From NCBI RefSeq assembly GCF_026262505.1, contig NC_067204.1, positions 4,187,797 to 4,251,796 of the forward strand: a stretch of 64,000 nucleotides of DNA, given 5' to 3'. Origin of the DNA: Trichomonas vaginalis G3. Taxonomy: Eukaryota > Parabasalia > Trichomonadida > Trichomonadidae. A model generated the notes under the pieces. It had not been told where the DNA came from, searched no databases, and worked only from the letters and a program-made list of their open reading frames with translations. Positions within the stretch are counted from its first letter, which is position 1, and each line of letters starts with the position of its first letter. The position numbers and the translations under genes are program-made. This document shows, in pieces, positions 1 to 10,357 of this stretch.

Positions 1-560
1 CGATGAGTATAAAAAAGAAGTTGAAGCAAATGTAAAGGCAGAAAAACTTTTACAGTTGCAAAACCAAACGTACAGTATGAAAACTTAGCACAAAAAGTAA
101 AAATAACGACGCCCATGCAAAAGGCAATGAAAAGCGCAGAATATATAAAAGCTAACAATGACTGGTTAGATGCCCAAGCCAACGCTAAAGCAGCCCAACT
201 CATAGGGTCAATAAGGACAAAAATACAAGCGGATGAAGACAGTTCAAATGAAGCTTTAACGAATGCTGACTTTAAGAACGCCTTCGAAGCTCTTCATAGT
301 AAGGTGAAACAAGTGAACGACTTCTCATCTGGAAAGAAACTGAAGTCTGAAGGTTTCGACAAAGAGTTAAAAGAAGTAGCACAAAATATGACGACAAATA
401 ACAGATGCAGCAACGAGACAGGCAAGTTCAAAGTGCCTATGACGCCGTTAGAGCAACTGTTGTGGAAAGTCAAGAAAAAGAGTTACAACAGACCAAAACA
501 GACTAGTAAATGCTTTCTTAAGAACGAAAAGTCAGGTAGGACATTACGCTGCAGATGGAA

Positions 561-640
561 CATATGTGCCAGCTGGTGGAACTTATATACCAGCTGGTGG
601 AACTTATATACTAGCTAGTGGAACTTATATACCACCAAAC
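561..640 (+). repeat. Short direct repeats, about 21 bp, three copies
   Basis: Three near-identical copies of a unit around CAGCTGGTGGAACTTATATA follow one another, the third slightly changed. They would encode a repeated PAGGTYI-type peptide. A further stretch at about 720-860 repeats a CAACAGTTCAAAACCCTGCA motif and would encode a Q/P/N-rich linker. Both lie in the decayed left Maverick block. Confidence 0.8.
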
Positions 641-942
641 CCTCCAAGAGAAGCACCTGCACCAGGACTACCTAAAAATTTACATCGTCACATGGACATA
701 GACACAGGCATGCACCAAAACCAACCAACAACCAACAGTTCAAACCCTGCACAACAACCACCTCCACAACCAGCACAACACCAACAGTTCAAAACCCTGC
801 AACACAACCAACAGTTCAAAACCCTGCACAACAACCACCTCCACAACCAGAGCAAGGACATAAAAGAAGTAGAGAACAAGGAAACCAAAGAATTCTTAAA
901 AATGCTTAAAGAAGACTATGGTTACCCAGATACTCTTGACTT

Positions 943-2690
943 GTGACAGATATAAAGAAGCTATTAGAAAGTTCAAGGAAGGAAATACTGACCCGAACCT
1001 ATTTAGCTTTATGTTCAAGCACCAAAATGGGATATAATTTCAAACCTGGAAAATACAAGCTCGCTAAGGGATATGATTTAATAGCATATCATCCAAATGA
1101 CATGGATGAATTTACTCCGAGATATTTGGTGGTCAGAGAATAAATGATAATTCAACTATCTTCATGAAACGCGTAAAAAATAGAGACCGGAACGAAAGAA
1201 GAAGGGTTATGAATGCGGATGGCTTAAATAGGGAACTTGTTAAAAACGGTCTCGGAATATATGAAATGCCAGCAGATGAGGTACAGAAACTCCACAGGAA
1301 GAAGTTCAGATACAACCAGACATGGAAGAAAATAGTTCAGCAACAACAGCTAGAAGAGCCTGAAGAAACGAACAAGTCCCTCCTTTGGAACTAACTTCAC
1401 AGAACTAGATGAAGATTTGGAACAGCCGAAAAATCTTGACCCTCAACAAGTGTATGCGGAGAATATGGAATCTTTCCAAGAGTCTAAAAAAATTCGGCTG
1501 ACATAGTAGAAGAATTGAAAAATAGTTTGCCGACATACAAAAGACTCCAACATCAGATGAAAATATCCAGCATAGAATGGAAGAACTGAAAAAAAATGTA
1601 CACAAATACAACAACCCTTTTACTTACGAGCATTTTACGTTCAATCTTCGGATGAACTCGGTGAAAATAAAAGGTTAAATTTCAAGAAAACATATAGAAA
1701 TGAAACATTTGTTTAAAGTTCATTCAGAACCTAACCAAGATGGAAACAAACCACTTTTGTTTCTGCAGACGATGGAACTACAATGAGATGGGTCATAAAG
1801 CTAATCCGGATAGGTGGTTCATAAACTTACAACCACAATCCAAGAAGTTGTAGACGCAATGGAAGTCAATGGTGAACGAGATATAGCTGGTATTTTAAGC
1901 GCGGCTTTAATGCCATTGAAAGATATGAAACATGCAGAATATTTGGACCAGTATGAAATGAACATGGCTGATGGAAATATAACACCTGACGTTCTAGAAC
2001 ATTTATCTCAAAGAACTACACAGAACCATAGAGATGGTATATTTGGTGAAGAGTTTAGAAAGAAAGTTAGGGAGAGAGAAGGAAGAGAACCTATTGTACA
2101 TGACCTTGCAAACGAAAGTTTACAAAATGTCATAAAACACTTACTTTGCAGACGATGAATCGAGAAGGGATGAATATTTAAGAAAACTCAAATGGACAGT
2201 ACCAAATGAAAGTTTAGTATTGAAAAAACATGTTCTCTTGACAATAATAAAACCATAACAGAAATAAACGACGCAAGACTGAAAGATTGGGTAAAAGCTT
2301 CCCATTCAAAAAGATATAGTTGGTAACATGGAAAGAAACCAGAATGGCTACAAAAACATATATTTGGAAACGAGCTTATTCCATATGGACAGGCACTGTT
2401 TGAAAGAGCTTGAACCGGAAACTCAGGACAGAGTCATGCAAACAATAAGCGACGACTCAAATACAAACTATGACAAACTCTTTCTAGGATATAGGTTACC
2501 TGAGATGGGCGACCCAGAGCCAAAAAGCAAAAAGGGCATGGAAAATTTGCAACATACTAGATGAACATGAGGCAAAGATGCAACAACTTGAAGCAGAGGG
2601 CAAGTTACCAAAAGCGACACCAAAGAAAGAGAGTAGAACAAAGTAAAGCTTGTACCACGTGGGTTCTATTATGATATATAAATCCAACTA
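943..2690 (+). pseudogene. Maverick virion-type gene remnants, function unknown
   Basis: Several short plus-strand frames are rich in charged residues and helices, with pieces around 1164-1394, 1814-2158 and 2328-2564. None matches a family I can name. Composition and codon use resemble the virion genes of trichomonad Mavericks, and the position just before a capsid-like remnant suggests structural or assembly proteins. The stretch is broken in several places and is treated as a fossil. Confidence 0.4.
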
Positions 2691-3960
2691 TTCTATATTT
2701 TTACCCATATGAAATGTACGCCGCTCAGAATATAACGCCAACAGTTTTGGATGCCATGAATGGAAATGTTTCCGAATGTATAACGAATGCGACAATGCCA
2801 TTAGAAGGTCAGAAATAGTTCCTGGAACTTACGAATATACAACTGCTGTTTCTTATGGAAACGTAGGTGAGTTGTGGAGAAGGTTCTTCAACAACAGTAA
2901 TATTGCTTGCGACAGGTTTCATATTATTTCTATTGACAACTCATTCTTATACGTGGAACAAGACATTGAAATAAAACCTTCTGCCAAGTTGTCTGACAAG
3001 AAAGGTTGCAATGGAATTTCTATGTCGGATACCAATATGCTCCAGAAGTTTTCATGGATAAGATATATTCTAACTCTGACTTAGTTCAAACAGTAACATG
3101 GGCAACTATGAATGGTTCGCTTTGAGAAACTCAGTACAACCACAAGCTAGAGAACAAACAGACCAGTATGCAACTATTGAGAAAATAAGAGACTTGACCC
3201 TAACGTTCCAGGAGTTTATGTTAACCTTTCTGGACAAACTGCAGCAGCAGTAACCAAGTAAAACTGAAACTTAGAGTTCCTTTGTCATCTTCCTCATCTT
3301 CAGGTTTTTAAGATACTTGCCAAACTGGGCAGGAAAAATTTCTATCGAACTTACTCCAAGCAAAAATAACTTAGTCATTGCACCAACGCAAGACCCATTC
3401 ATCTACAGACGTAGTGGGAACAAATAAAACGTCATTCGCGAATTTTGCAAAGGCAAGGTTGACTTAGACTTTGGTTTCTCAAACCTCAACACTGAAGTAA
3501 CTATTATTTCAATGCTGCTGGAGATGCCTTGGGACCCAGTTAAGTTCACATGCGAAAAATTTGAATGCAAAGAAAATAGAAAGCAGACTTGCAGTCTATA
3601 TGTTGAACCCAGATATTTCAAATGCTTTAGCTGCCAAATATATTGGCAGTTCCACTTATGTTCCCCTATACACCAAATATCTGTCAAAGACTTTGCAGGT
3701 GAAGTTGGAAACCAAAGTGCTGACCCAGGTGCAAGAACAGATATTGCTTTAACAACTGCAATGAAACATGCAGATACTATGTTTGTACTGTTCAGACGAA
3801 CTAATAATGACTATTCTTGTTTCTACAACCCCGGTATTAAATATCATATAAACATAGATGGCAAATATTATCCAAGAGAAGAATATTCTACCAGTTGAGG
3901 ATATGAGGTTCATACAACTTGACATTAGATGCTATGAACTTTAACAACAAACTTCACAAC
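2690..3960 (+). pseudogene. Capsid-like protein remnant of a second Maverick lineage
   Basis: The translated fragments include an internal part with PGTYEYTTAVSYGN and DIEIKPSAKLSD, and a C-terminal part where a hydrophobic strand is followed by an NP-type turn and a short ID..YP strand. That last pattern parallels the C-terminal region of the capsid gene at 18.8-20.4 kb (VTDVVLAFPKN then NPMLRG then IDSRNFP). By that resemblance I call it a major-capsid-like remnant of the double jelly-roll type. It is broken, with several breaks. The resemblance is by eye only. Confidence 0.5.
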
Positions 3961-3977
3961 AACCATTTAACCCTGAA

Positions 3978-6900
3978 ATGCAAAGTTCTATTATGCCATA
4001 TGTGAAAGTATGGACTGTCATACAGGAGGTCAAAAACTCAATTCGTAGAAGTTATTTAAATGAAGCAATAGATGCCTATGAAGGGTTTGACATTACATCA
4101 GAAAGTGAGAGATTGGCGAGAATGTTAAACGTTAATATTGATTTCTATTATTGTGATCCTCAACCAGAAGACGTGGACATAAATAAGGTAGACTTTCCAT
4201 TAGTGGAATCAATAATGATAGATCCAGAATTTGAAACAGTAAATATTTTATTAACACAGAGTCCATGTGGAAAACTTCACGCTGACAGAATTACAGACGT
4301 TGAAGCATTCACAGGATATAAAGTTTGCCCCTTTTGCAAAGAAGAAGTATATTCTATCCGTGATGACCCAGAAAGGAAAAACCAAAGAAGATTTTTAAAA
4401 CATTGTGAGAAATGTAAAGAAAATAATGGAAGATTAATTCAAGACGTTCAATTGCAAAACACACAACAACCATATGCACCACATATTACGAAACAGAAGA
4501 TATATCAATGGCTATTAGCACATAATTTGCAGGAATATTATAAACCAACAAGATATTATATTACTTTTGACTTCGAAACATTAGAGACTAAAGAAGAATT
4601 ACAACTTTCTGAGTGTGCAACTTTGAATGCTTACTTAAAACCATTCATGGTATCATCAACGGTTAAATTAAACGATAAAACATATACGAGGAATTTTTGC
4701 TTAACTTCAAGTGATTCTTTTATTTCTGACTGGATTGAATTTTTATTTTCAACCTGTTCATTAGTTGCTAAATCAAATATTGAACAATACGATGAATTAT
4801 TGAAGCCACAAACGGTATTAAATGAAAAACAGAAGGAAGCATTTAAAGAACTTCTAGATGAGGAATTCAATAAAGTGAATATCATAGGTTTTAATTCGGG
4901 AAAGTTTGATTTAAATTTAATTCTTCGTGATTTAAACACTGCAAAATGGAAAATAAAATCAATGCTGGGTTCTTCTTCACAATTTAAGCAAATCATTGTA
5001 AAGAAAACAAACATTCCATATGAATTGAGATTTATTGACATCAGAAATTATATAGCGGGTGGAACATTGGACCAATTCACTCAAGATTTCGGAAACAATA
5101 AAACACGTGTTAAATCCTTTTTCCCTTATCAATTTATCACATGGGAGAATTACGAAGATGAATTATATAAAAAGGAACCATTCACTCAAGATTCATTTTA
5201 TTCAGCATTAACTCAAGAAACTATATCAGATAGTGATTATCAAATATATCTCAATGATGCTAAAAATTTTAAGAATAGATTAGAATATTTTATTCATTAT
5301 TGCAATAAAGATGTTGAAATTATGATTGACCCAATCGATAAAATTATTGAAGAAACATTTGTTTATAAAATTGACATGCTTCATAATCTTTCTTTATCAT
5401 CGAATGCTTCAATGATTCGCTACGCTTTAGCATATAAAGACTTTAATCCTAACGAAAAATATCCAGAAGAAGAAAATGTGGAATCAAGTTTTGAATTAAC
5501 GAAAAAGTATTGGAAATATAAAATTGAATCATATAAGAAACAAGATGAAAAAGCAGAAAGGGATACTAAAAATAATGTTTCAATGGATGATTTTCAATAC
5601 TATCACGATTTAATCCTTTCATCTAAATGCAAAATGTGTGGTAAAGCGTTTACATATGCTAATAAACCAACATTAGATAGAATAGATAATGAAAAACCAC
5701 ATACTAAAGATAATTGTCAGTTAATGTGTTGTTATTGCAATGTTGTGAAATCAAACAAAGATGAAGATGTTCAACGTTTAAGAATTAATTTAAGAAATTA
5801 TACATTAAAAAATAATTTACCAATGACTCTAGATTCAGTTGAAGCGTATCACATCCTCCGTAATGGAATTACTGGTGGGTTATCAAATGTTCAACATAGA
5901 GTAAATCTTAAAGGAATCACGCACATTAATAAACTTTCATATAATCCAGAAACTAAAACTGTATCAAATGAGGACACCACCAACATTATGACTCATTTTG
6001 TTGGTGTTGACTTTAATTCATTATATCCTTCATCATTTTCATCTAATCCTCATGATTTTATTCAATATACTGACCATAAAATGTATATGCCGGGAAGATT
6101 GAATGGAGTTATCATTTGTGATACAGCAACAAAGAAAGCAAAAGCACTGGGAATAATTAAGAAGAAAAATACTTTATTCGTGGCTGAAGTAAAGGGTCAC
6201 ATTGATGAAAAATACATTAATGATTACATAAACTTTTTACCAATAATAAGAAACTTAGATATTATCACAGATGAAAAAACAATTGGCAGTTTTATGTATA
6301 ATTACATGAAATCAAACAATCTACCAGTTGACCAGAAACAGAGAAAATTAACTCAGTTAGCATCAACACACAACCAATATCAACCATTTTCTTCTTATTA
6401 TCTTTGGTATCTAATAGATAGATTTCATTTTATCATTGATGATATTCAATCAATTTTAACATTTACTAAAAACACTTGTTTTAATGAATTTGCGAACAAA
6501 TTTATGAACGAAAGACAAAAGGCTGAATTAGAAGGAAATAAAGGAAAAAGTTTATTTTGCAAGATTTCACTTAATGGATCATATGGTTACGATGCAATGA
6601 ATACACAAAATTACGCAAAGACTAAAATAATGAATGCACAGAAGGCACGCGTTGCATGTATGTCAAATAAGTTTAAAAACATAAGAGAAATAGGAGAGGA
6701 TACGTATCAAGTGATGCTTAAAGATAGATTTTATAGATGTGATACATGTTTACAAGAGGCATTTTTTACTTTAGATAACGCAAAATACTGGTATTTAGTT
6801 TTCATTTATGATTTTATGTATAAATGCATGGATGTTAATCATTTTCATTTCATTGAAGGTGATACTGATTCATCTTATTGGGCAATCGCTGGCGACCCAA

Positions 6901-7388
6901 ATCTTCCTAACACTCAAGCATTTCAAGCAATTGTAACCGATAAAAAATTTTATGATAAAAACATTTACAAATTCGCACCTTTTGATTTCTTCTGTTTTGA
7001 TGAGAAATTTAAACCTAAATTAAAGAATAAAGCTGAAGAAAAAGCACATGAGAAGAAGTTATTGGGTTTAGCAATTGAGAAACAAGGTGATAACATGGTT
7101 GCTTTATGTCCTAAATGTTATACTTCATTCAACGGTTCAATTGATGGAAGTGATTTTAAAAAGATTGCACAAAAAATGAAAGGAGTTAGTTTACGACAAA
7201 ATAAACAATTAACACCTAAAAATTATTTGGATATAATAAATGATAAAGTTATTTTCGATGGTCAAAATATTAATTTACAACTTAAAAACGGGTCAATGAC
7301 TCGCTTAACAATCGGTAAGACTGCATTAACAGGAGCACACACTAAGGCTGTATGTTGTGAAAATGGATGTTGTATGCCATTTATTTAA
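3978..7388 (+). CDS. Protein-primed family B DNA polymerase of Maverick
   Basis: This 1,136-residue protein would replicate the element by protein priming. A 3'-5' exonuclease domain shows TFDFETLE near residue 198, a GFNSGKFDLNL motif near 305 and YCNKDVEI near 440. The polymerase domain shows motif A (DFNSLYPS, about 678), motif B (KISLNGSYGY, about 861) and motif C (GDTDSSYW, about 960). Between the two domains, about residues 550-600, two CxxC pairs frame LDRIDN, an HNH-nuclease-like zinc motif. The frame is uninterrupted and followed 63 bases on by the integrase gene on the same strand. It uses the first ATG; a start a little downstream is possible because the extreme N-terminus overlaps the junction with the older block. 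Confidence 0.93.
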   Translation: MQSSIMPYVKVWTVIQEVKNSIRRSYLNEAIDAYEGFDITSESERLARMLNVNIDFYYCDPQPEDVDINKVDFPLVESIMIDPEFETVNILLTQSPCGKLHADRITDVEAFTGYKVCPFCKEEVYSIRDDPERKNQRRFLKHCEKCKENNGRLIQDVQLQNTQQPYAPHITKQKIYQWLLAHNLQEYYKPTRYYITFDFETLETKEELQLSECATLNAYLKPFMVSSTVKLNDKTYTRNFCLTSSDSFISDWIEFLFSTCSLVAKSNIEQYDELLKPQTVLNEKQKEAFKELLDEEFNKVNIIGFNSGKFDLNLILRDLNTAKWKIKSMLGSSSQFKQIIVKKTNIPYELRFIDIRNYIAGGTLDQFTQDFGNNKTRVKSFFPYQFITWENYEDELYKKEPFTQDSFYSALTQETISDSDYQIYLNDAKNFKNRLEYFIHYCNKDVEIMIDPIDKIIEETFVYKIDMLHNLSLSSNASMIRYALAYKDFNPNEKYPEEENVESSFELTKKYWKYKIESYKKQDEKAERDTKNNVSMDDFQYYHDLILSSKCKMCGKAFTYANKPTLDRIDNEKPHTKDNCQLMCCYCNVVKSNKDEDVQRLRINLRNYTLKNNLPMTLDSVEAYHILRNGITGGLSNVQHRVNLKGITHINKLSYNPETKTVSNEDTTNIMTHFVGVDFNSLYPSSFSSNPHDFIQYTDHKMYMPGRLNGVIICDTATKKAKALGIIKKKNTLFVAEVKGHIDEKYINDYINFLPIIRNLDIITDEKTIGSFMYNYMKSNNLPVDQKQRKLTQLASTHNQYQPFSSYYLWYLIDRFHFIIDDIQSILTFTKNTCFNEFANKFMNERQKAELEGNKGKSLFCKISLNGSYGYDAMNTQNYAKTKIMNAQKARVACMSNKFKNIREIGEDTYQVMLKDRFYRCDTCLQEAFFTLDNAKYWYLVFIYDFMYKCMDVNHFHFIEGDTDSSYWAIAGDPNLPNTQAFQAIVTDKKFYDKNIYKFAPFDFFCFDEKFKPKLKNKAEEKAHEKKLLGLAIEKQGDNMVALCPKCYTSFNGSIDGSDFKKIAQKMKGVSLRQNKQLTPKNYLDIINDKVIFDGQNINLQLKNGSMTRLTIGKTALTGAHTKAVCCENGCCMPFI

Positions 7389-7451
7389 TGAAATGCCACA
7401 GAAGAGACAAAGAGGTGGGCACCCTTAAACATTTATTTTATTTTTATATAA

Positions 7452-9002
7452 ATGGATAACGTAGATTTAATAATTTTAATTGATGATTTAATATTTAATC
7501 AAAATTTTCTTAGTTATTATGATTTTAAATCATATCTCCAAAAATATGATGAAAATATAACGGGTGATGATATGGATTATTATTATCCATATTATAAAAA
7601 TGAAGTTTTGAAATATCATGATAGAATAATTTCTAAAATTAAAGACAAAATTAAAAATAATGATTATAAAAAGGGAAAAACTAAACCACAACTGAAACAG
7701 TTGAAAGATTTCAAAAATAAAGTATTAACAGAAGAAGATATTGATGAATTATATAATTTATATAATCCTGAGCCGCAAAAGCCAAAAGAGAAAGTAGCAA
7801 ATGTTCAACAGCTAAAGGTGCAAAACACCCAGGTCCTTCAGACCATAAATGATGCACAAGCTTTAATTTATGATTCATTAGTTAAACCATATTCAGCCCG
7901 ACTTTTAAATGAAGATCAACTTTTGGAATTCATCCTTCAACATAAACTCGAAGCGGGAAAGTATATCAAACCTTTATATACAGCATATTTAAAACAAATG
8001 AATAGAATACATCCAGAATTAATGAAAGGAAAATCAACAACTAAAACTTCATCATCCAAAATCAAAGCAGATAAAATTAAACCACTTGCAACACCAAAAC
8101 CTCCAACGACAGTACCTCCTCCTCCTTCAGTTAATCCTTCATCATTCACTTTATTATATCCATTTCAAACATTAAAGAAGCAAAAAGATTTTAAAAAGGA
8201 TTTCAAGATATTAAATAAACCAATTGACCCGAAAATTCAACCGTTAAAGGAAAAATTTAGTCGCCCTTCATTTGCTCCATATCCATATTCATACGAAATC
8301 GATCATCTGGAATATTCAAAAGGAAAAGTTACTTATTTATTTGCCATTAACATTAACACCAGATATTTATATTGCATTCCAGTGAAAGGGAAAACAGAAC
8401 AGGAAACAAGAAGAGCTATTCAATACTTACTAGATCATGAAAGAGTAGATAATATCCGGGGTGATGGCGATAAAGGATTTCAGGCAACTATGACTCATTA
8501 TTTCCCACAAATTAATTTTTACTTTTCATCCTCTCCATATACGTTTCATAATAAAATAATTGATGCGGTAATGAGAACTCTTAGAGATGCGTTAGGGGTT
8601 AACGGTCAGATATACTGGGATGGAAATCATGACTCCATCATACAGCAGTTAGTATATTATTACAATAATACATGGCATAGAACTATAAACATGAAACCAG
8701 TGGAAATGAAAAATGATATTTCAAAAGAATGGGAATATATTAGAAAGCAAATGGAAAGGTTAAATGATGTTAAACGTGAACAAATTAATTCGGGGCTCAT
8801 GAATTTTAAACAAGGGGATAAAGTTTTGATTCATCTCGATTATGGAAAAACTAATAAATTAATGACAAAAAGAAGACGAAGATTTGACACAATAGCTGAA
8901 TTTGTTAGATATATTAACGGCAATGCATTAGTTGAAGTTGGCGATAAATTAATAGAAATTCCGATTTATTTTATTACTCCATTATATTTAAATAATATTT
9001 AA
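7452..9002 (+). CDS. Retroviral-type integrase of Maverick
   Basis: A 516-residue integrase of the rve/DDE superfamily would insert the element into host DNA. The first 280 residues are charged and proline-rich and not recognisable. The catalytic core runs from about residue 280 to 430, with EIDHLEY, the RGDGDKGF segment and a following helix HNKIIDAVMRTLRDALG, then YYNNTWHRTI typical of this family. A small basic beta-rich C-terminal domain follows (FKQGDKVLIHLDY). The start codon sits in ATATAAATG, a context shared with other genes of the element. It lies between polymerase and a small charged protein, all on the plus strand. Confidence 0.9.
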   Translation: MDNVDLIILIDDLIFNQNFLSYYDFKSYLQKYDENITGDDMDYYYPYYKNEVLKYHDRIISKIKDKIKNNDYKKGKTKPQLKQLKDFKNKVLTEEDIDELYNLYNPEPQKPKEKVANVQQLKVQNTQVLQTINDAQALIYDSLVKPYSARLLNEDQLLEFILQHKLEAGKYIKPLYTAYLKQMNRIHPELMKGKSTTKTSSSKIKADKIKPLATPKPPTTVPPPPSVNPSSFTLLYPFQTLKKQKDFKKDFKILNKPIDPKIQPLKEKFSRPSFAPYPYSYEIDHLEYSKGKVTYLFAININTRYLYCIPVKGKTEQETRRAIQYLLDHERVDNIRGDGDKGFQATMTHYFPQINFYFSSSPYTFHNKIIDAVMRTLRDALGVNGQIYWDGNHDSIIQQLVYYYNNTWHRTINMKPVEMKNDISKEWEYIRKQMERLNDVKREQINSGLMNFKQGDKVLIHLDYGKTNKLMTKRRRRFDTIAEFVRYINGNALVEVGDKLIEIPIYFITPLYLNNI

Positions 9003-9023
9003 TTTTTTTTATTTCGTAAGAAA

Positions 9024-9320
9024 ATGAGTGACAATGAAGCAGTCAAGAGTCCTGATTCAATTAAGATTCAGAGTCCAGACGATGAATATAAAAAGAAACT
9101 AAACAGAATTAAATCAAAAATATGTTATTACAAAAAGAAGCCACAATGTGGTGGGGTTGAAAACGATAAAGAGAGGAAAGAAATAATCGAAAAATTAGAA
9201 ACTTATCGTTCAATCCTTAAACTGAGTGAAGCAAAAATAAAAGAATTTAATAGAATAAATAAATTGATTGGAAGAGATGAATTTAATAAAGATGAATTTT
9301 TAAACTCTATCCAAATTTAA
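9024..9320 (+). CDS. Small charged Maverick protein, unknown
   Basis: This 98-residue, Lys/Glu-rich, probably helical protein lies 21 bases after the integrase stop on the same strand. Residues 1-22 are acidic with SPD repeats; the rest looks like one or two basic helices. I recognise no domain. Its position suggests co-expression with the integrase. Its stop codon overlaps the stop of a small convergent frame on the minus strand. Confidence 0.6.
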   Translation: MSDNEAVKSPDSIKIQSPDDEYKKKLNRIKSKICYYKKKPQCGGVENDKERKEIIEKLETYRSILKLSEAKIKEFNRINKLIGRDEFNKDEFLNSIQI

Positions 9321-9481
9321 TTTTTATTCCTCTTCGACAACATCTCTCTTTCCATCATTACCGCATAACCACATTTTCTCAATTTTAGTGGTTTGTTATT
9401 TTTAACATGTTCTTGCATCATTTTTATCATTTCCTCCCTTGTTATGATTCGTGGTAAATTTTGAGCTTGTGGGGTATTCAT
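9317..9481 (-). CDS. Small Maverick protein, 54 aa, unknown
   Basis: A 54-residue frame begins MNTPQAQNLPRIITREEMIK and is basic and helical. The start lies in the TCATAAATG context seen before several genes of this element. Its C-terminal part pairs Met/Lys-rich helices. The last codons overlap the end of the plus-strand gene before it. Two other tiny minus-strand frames (60 and 44 codons) just downstream have the same upstream sequence and share a TREE/TKDE/TRQQ-type helical motif, which supports all three being real. Confidence 0.5.
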   Translation of the reverse strand: MNTPQAQNLPRIITREEMIKMMQEHVKNNKPLKLRKCGYAVMMEREMLSKRNKN

Positions 9482-9527
9482 TTATGATAAAAATAAAAAT
9501 TTGTTATCACTTATTTTATCGTGAAGT

Positions 9528-9555
9528 GACTCAAAGAGTCCGGAGACAAAGTCTC
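9528..9555. repeat. Twin triloop hairpins (copy 1)
   Basis: GACTC-AAA-GAGTC (9528-9540) and GAGAC-AAA-GTCTC (9543-9555) are two perfect 5-bp stems with three-base loops, separated by exactly two bases and followed at once by ATG. It stands out as GC-richer than the surrounding DNA. It belongs to the family described in the findings. Confidence 0.85.
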
Positions 9556-9647
9556 ATGTTTTTAGGTTATTCAAAAATAATTAATTATTGAATAACTGGG
9601 AAATAAATTTACGTCAAATATGCAATTTATAAAATCTTATGTCGACA

Positions 9648-9720
9648 GGCTACGTAGCACAGTGGTCTAAGGTGGTGTTATGGAGGGGTCAAGGTCTGTG
9701 GTTCGAACCGCGACAGCGCC
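9648..9720 (+). tRNA. tRNA-like sequence, probably a pseudogene
   Basis: The stretch has a polymerase III A-box-like segment (TAGCACAGTGGTCTAA), a B-box (GGTTCGAACC) inside a plausible T-arm, matching outer GGC and GCC ends, and a T-run a few bases downstream. The rest of the acceptor stem pairs poorly and no anticodon arm is clear, so I cannot name an amino acid. It lies inside the Maverick between integrase and KilA-N-type genes. It could be a decayed tRNA, a tRNA-derived element, or an internal pol III promoter. Confidence 0.4.
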
Positions 9721-9786
9721 GTATTTTCTTATTTTCTTTGTTTGTCTTGTTTGTCGTGAATAAAAAGTGTCATAAAAGTGCTCTAT

Positions 9787-9871
9787 CTTCCACGGGAATA
9801 AATAAAAAATTTACTTTATTTCTTCTTTATTTCTTCTTTATTTCTTCTTTATTTCTTTGTTCCCGTGGAAG
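9787..9871. repeat. 12-bp inverted repeat around an 11-bp tandem repeat
   Basis: CTTCCACGGGAA (9787-9798) and its reverse complement (9860-9871) flank about four copies of an 11-base TTTATTTCTTC unit. A shorter relative of the arm, CTCGTGGAAG, recurs near 9953. It could fold as a long hairpin. No gene lies here. Confidence 0.85.
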
Positions 9872-9977
9872 AAGGGTTTTGCTGTTTTTTCTCAGCCAAA
9901 ATCAATGATTTTTTCATTTTTGGAATCCTTAGCGAATGAGGAATCTTTTCTCTCGTGGAAGCTTTGACCTAAAATAA

Positions 9978-10064
9978 GCCGCTAGCGGCAAGGGCGAAGC
10001 CCATAATTTAGGTGAAGAGACCCAAAGGGTCAGAGCCGCAAAGCGGCTAGGTGAGATATCACCT
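9978..10064. repeat. Cluster of mini-hairpins (twin copies 2 and 3)
   Basis: The first pair is GCCGCTAGCGGC (9978-9989), two bases, then GGGC-GAA-GCCC (9992-10002). The second pair is GACCC-AAA-GGGTC (10019-10031), two bases, then AGCCGC-AAA-GCGGCT (10034-10048). A further hairpin AGGTGA-GATA-TCACCT (10049-10064) follows directly, then T-runs. Five perfect hairpins in 87 bases cannot be explained by coding constraint because no gene is present. Confidence 0.85.
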
Positions 10065-10114
10065 GTTTTTTCACCTGTTTTTATGGTAGCACTGAAATAA
10101 AATTTTGTTATCAG

Positions 10115-10297
10115 TTATTTTATCATCATTTTATTAACTTCATCTTTAGTTAATAATTTGAATGGATTCGCTAATGTTCCACCTTGAGTCACAACACTTG
10201 CCCCGGCTAATTGTGAAGAACCTGGGATAAGTACTCCATGAAATGATTTCATTGGTATCATTAATTTAGAAATAGTTGGCTTAATTAATTTGGTCAT
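10115..10297 (-). CDS. Small Maverick protein, 60 aa, unknown
   Basis: A 60-residue frame is preceded by the same AAAATTTTATTTTTATCATAAATG-type region as its neighbours (only the core TCATAAATG is diagnostic). It has a basic N-terminus, a glycine/alanine-rich middle and a C-terminal LLTKDEVNKMM helix resembling the TREEMIKMM helix of the 54-residue neighbour. I assign no function. Confidence 0.5.
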   Translation of the reverse strand: MTKLIKPTISKLMIPMKSFHGVLIPGSSQLAGASVVTQGGTLANPFKLLTKDEVNKMMIK

Positions 10298-10357
10298 TTA
10301 TGATAAAAATAAAATTGCATAATTTAAATTTTTTTTCTTTCTCATTTTCTCATTTTC

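Larger units (their letters stand above)
1..3977 (+). mobile_element. Decayed Maverick/Polinton block (left fossil)
   Basis: This block is a run of short plus-strand reading frames, none full length, that read like coiled or charged virion proteins and, at the right end, a capsid protein. It is heavily decayed, with roughly ten or more breaks, and is cut by the window edge. Its capsid remnant is a different lineage from the capsid gene near 19-20 kb, so I infer a second, older element joined to the polymerase-bearing one. The border near 3,960-3,980 is approximate. Family assignment rests on the capsid-like remnant and on direct adjacency to a Maverick polymerase; no terminal repeat was seen. 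Confidence 0.65.

Noticed and set aside
688-888. Cys/Leu-rich 66-codon minus-strand frame
   Set aside because: Antisense of the Q/P/N-rich repeat stretch in the decayed Maverick block.
9639-9908. 89-codon frame over the tRNA-like and repeat region
   Set aside because: It is made of the tRNA-like sequence and the TTTATTTCTTC array; no protein character.
9528-10064. Hairpins read as intrinsic transcription terminators
   Set aside because: Most lack a directly following T-run, some lie within genes, and Rho-independent termination is bacterial.
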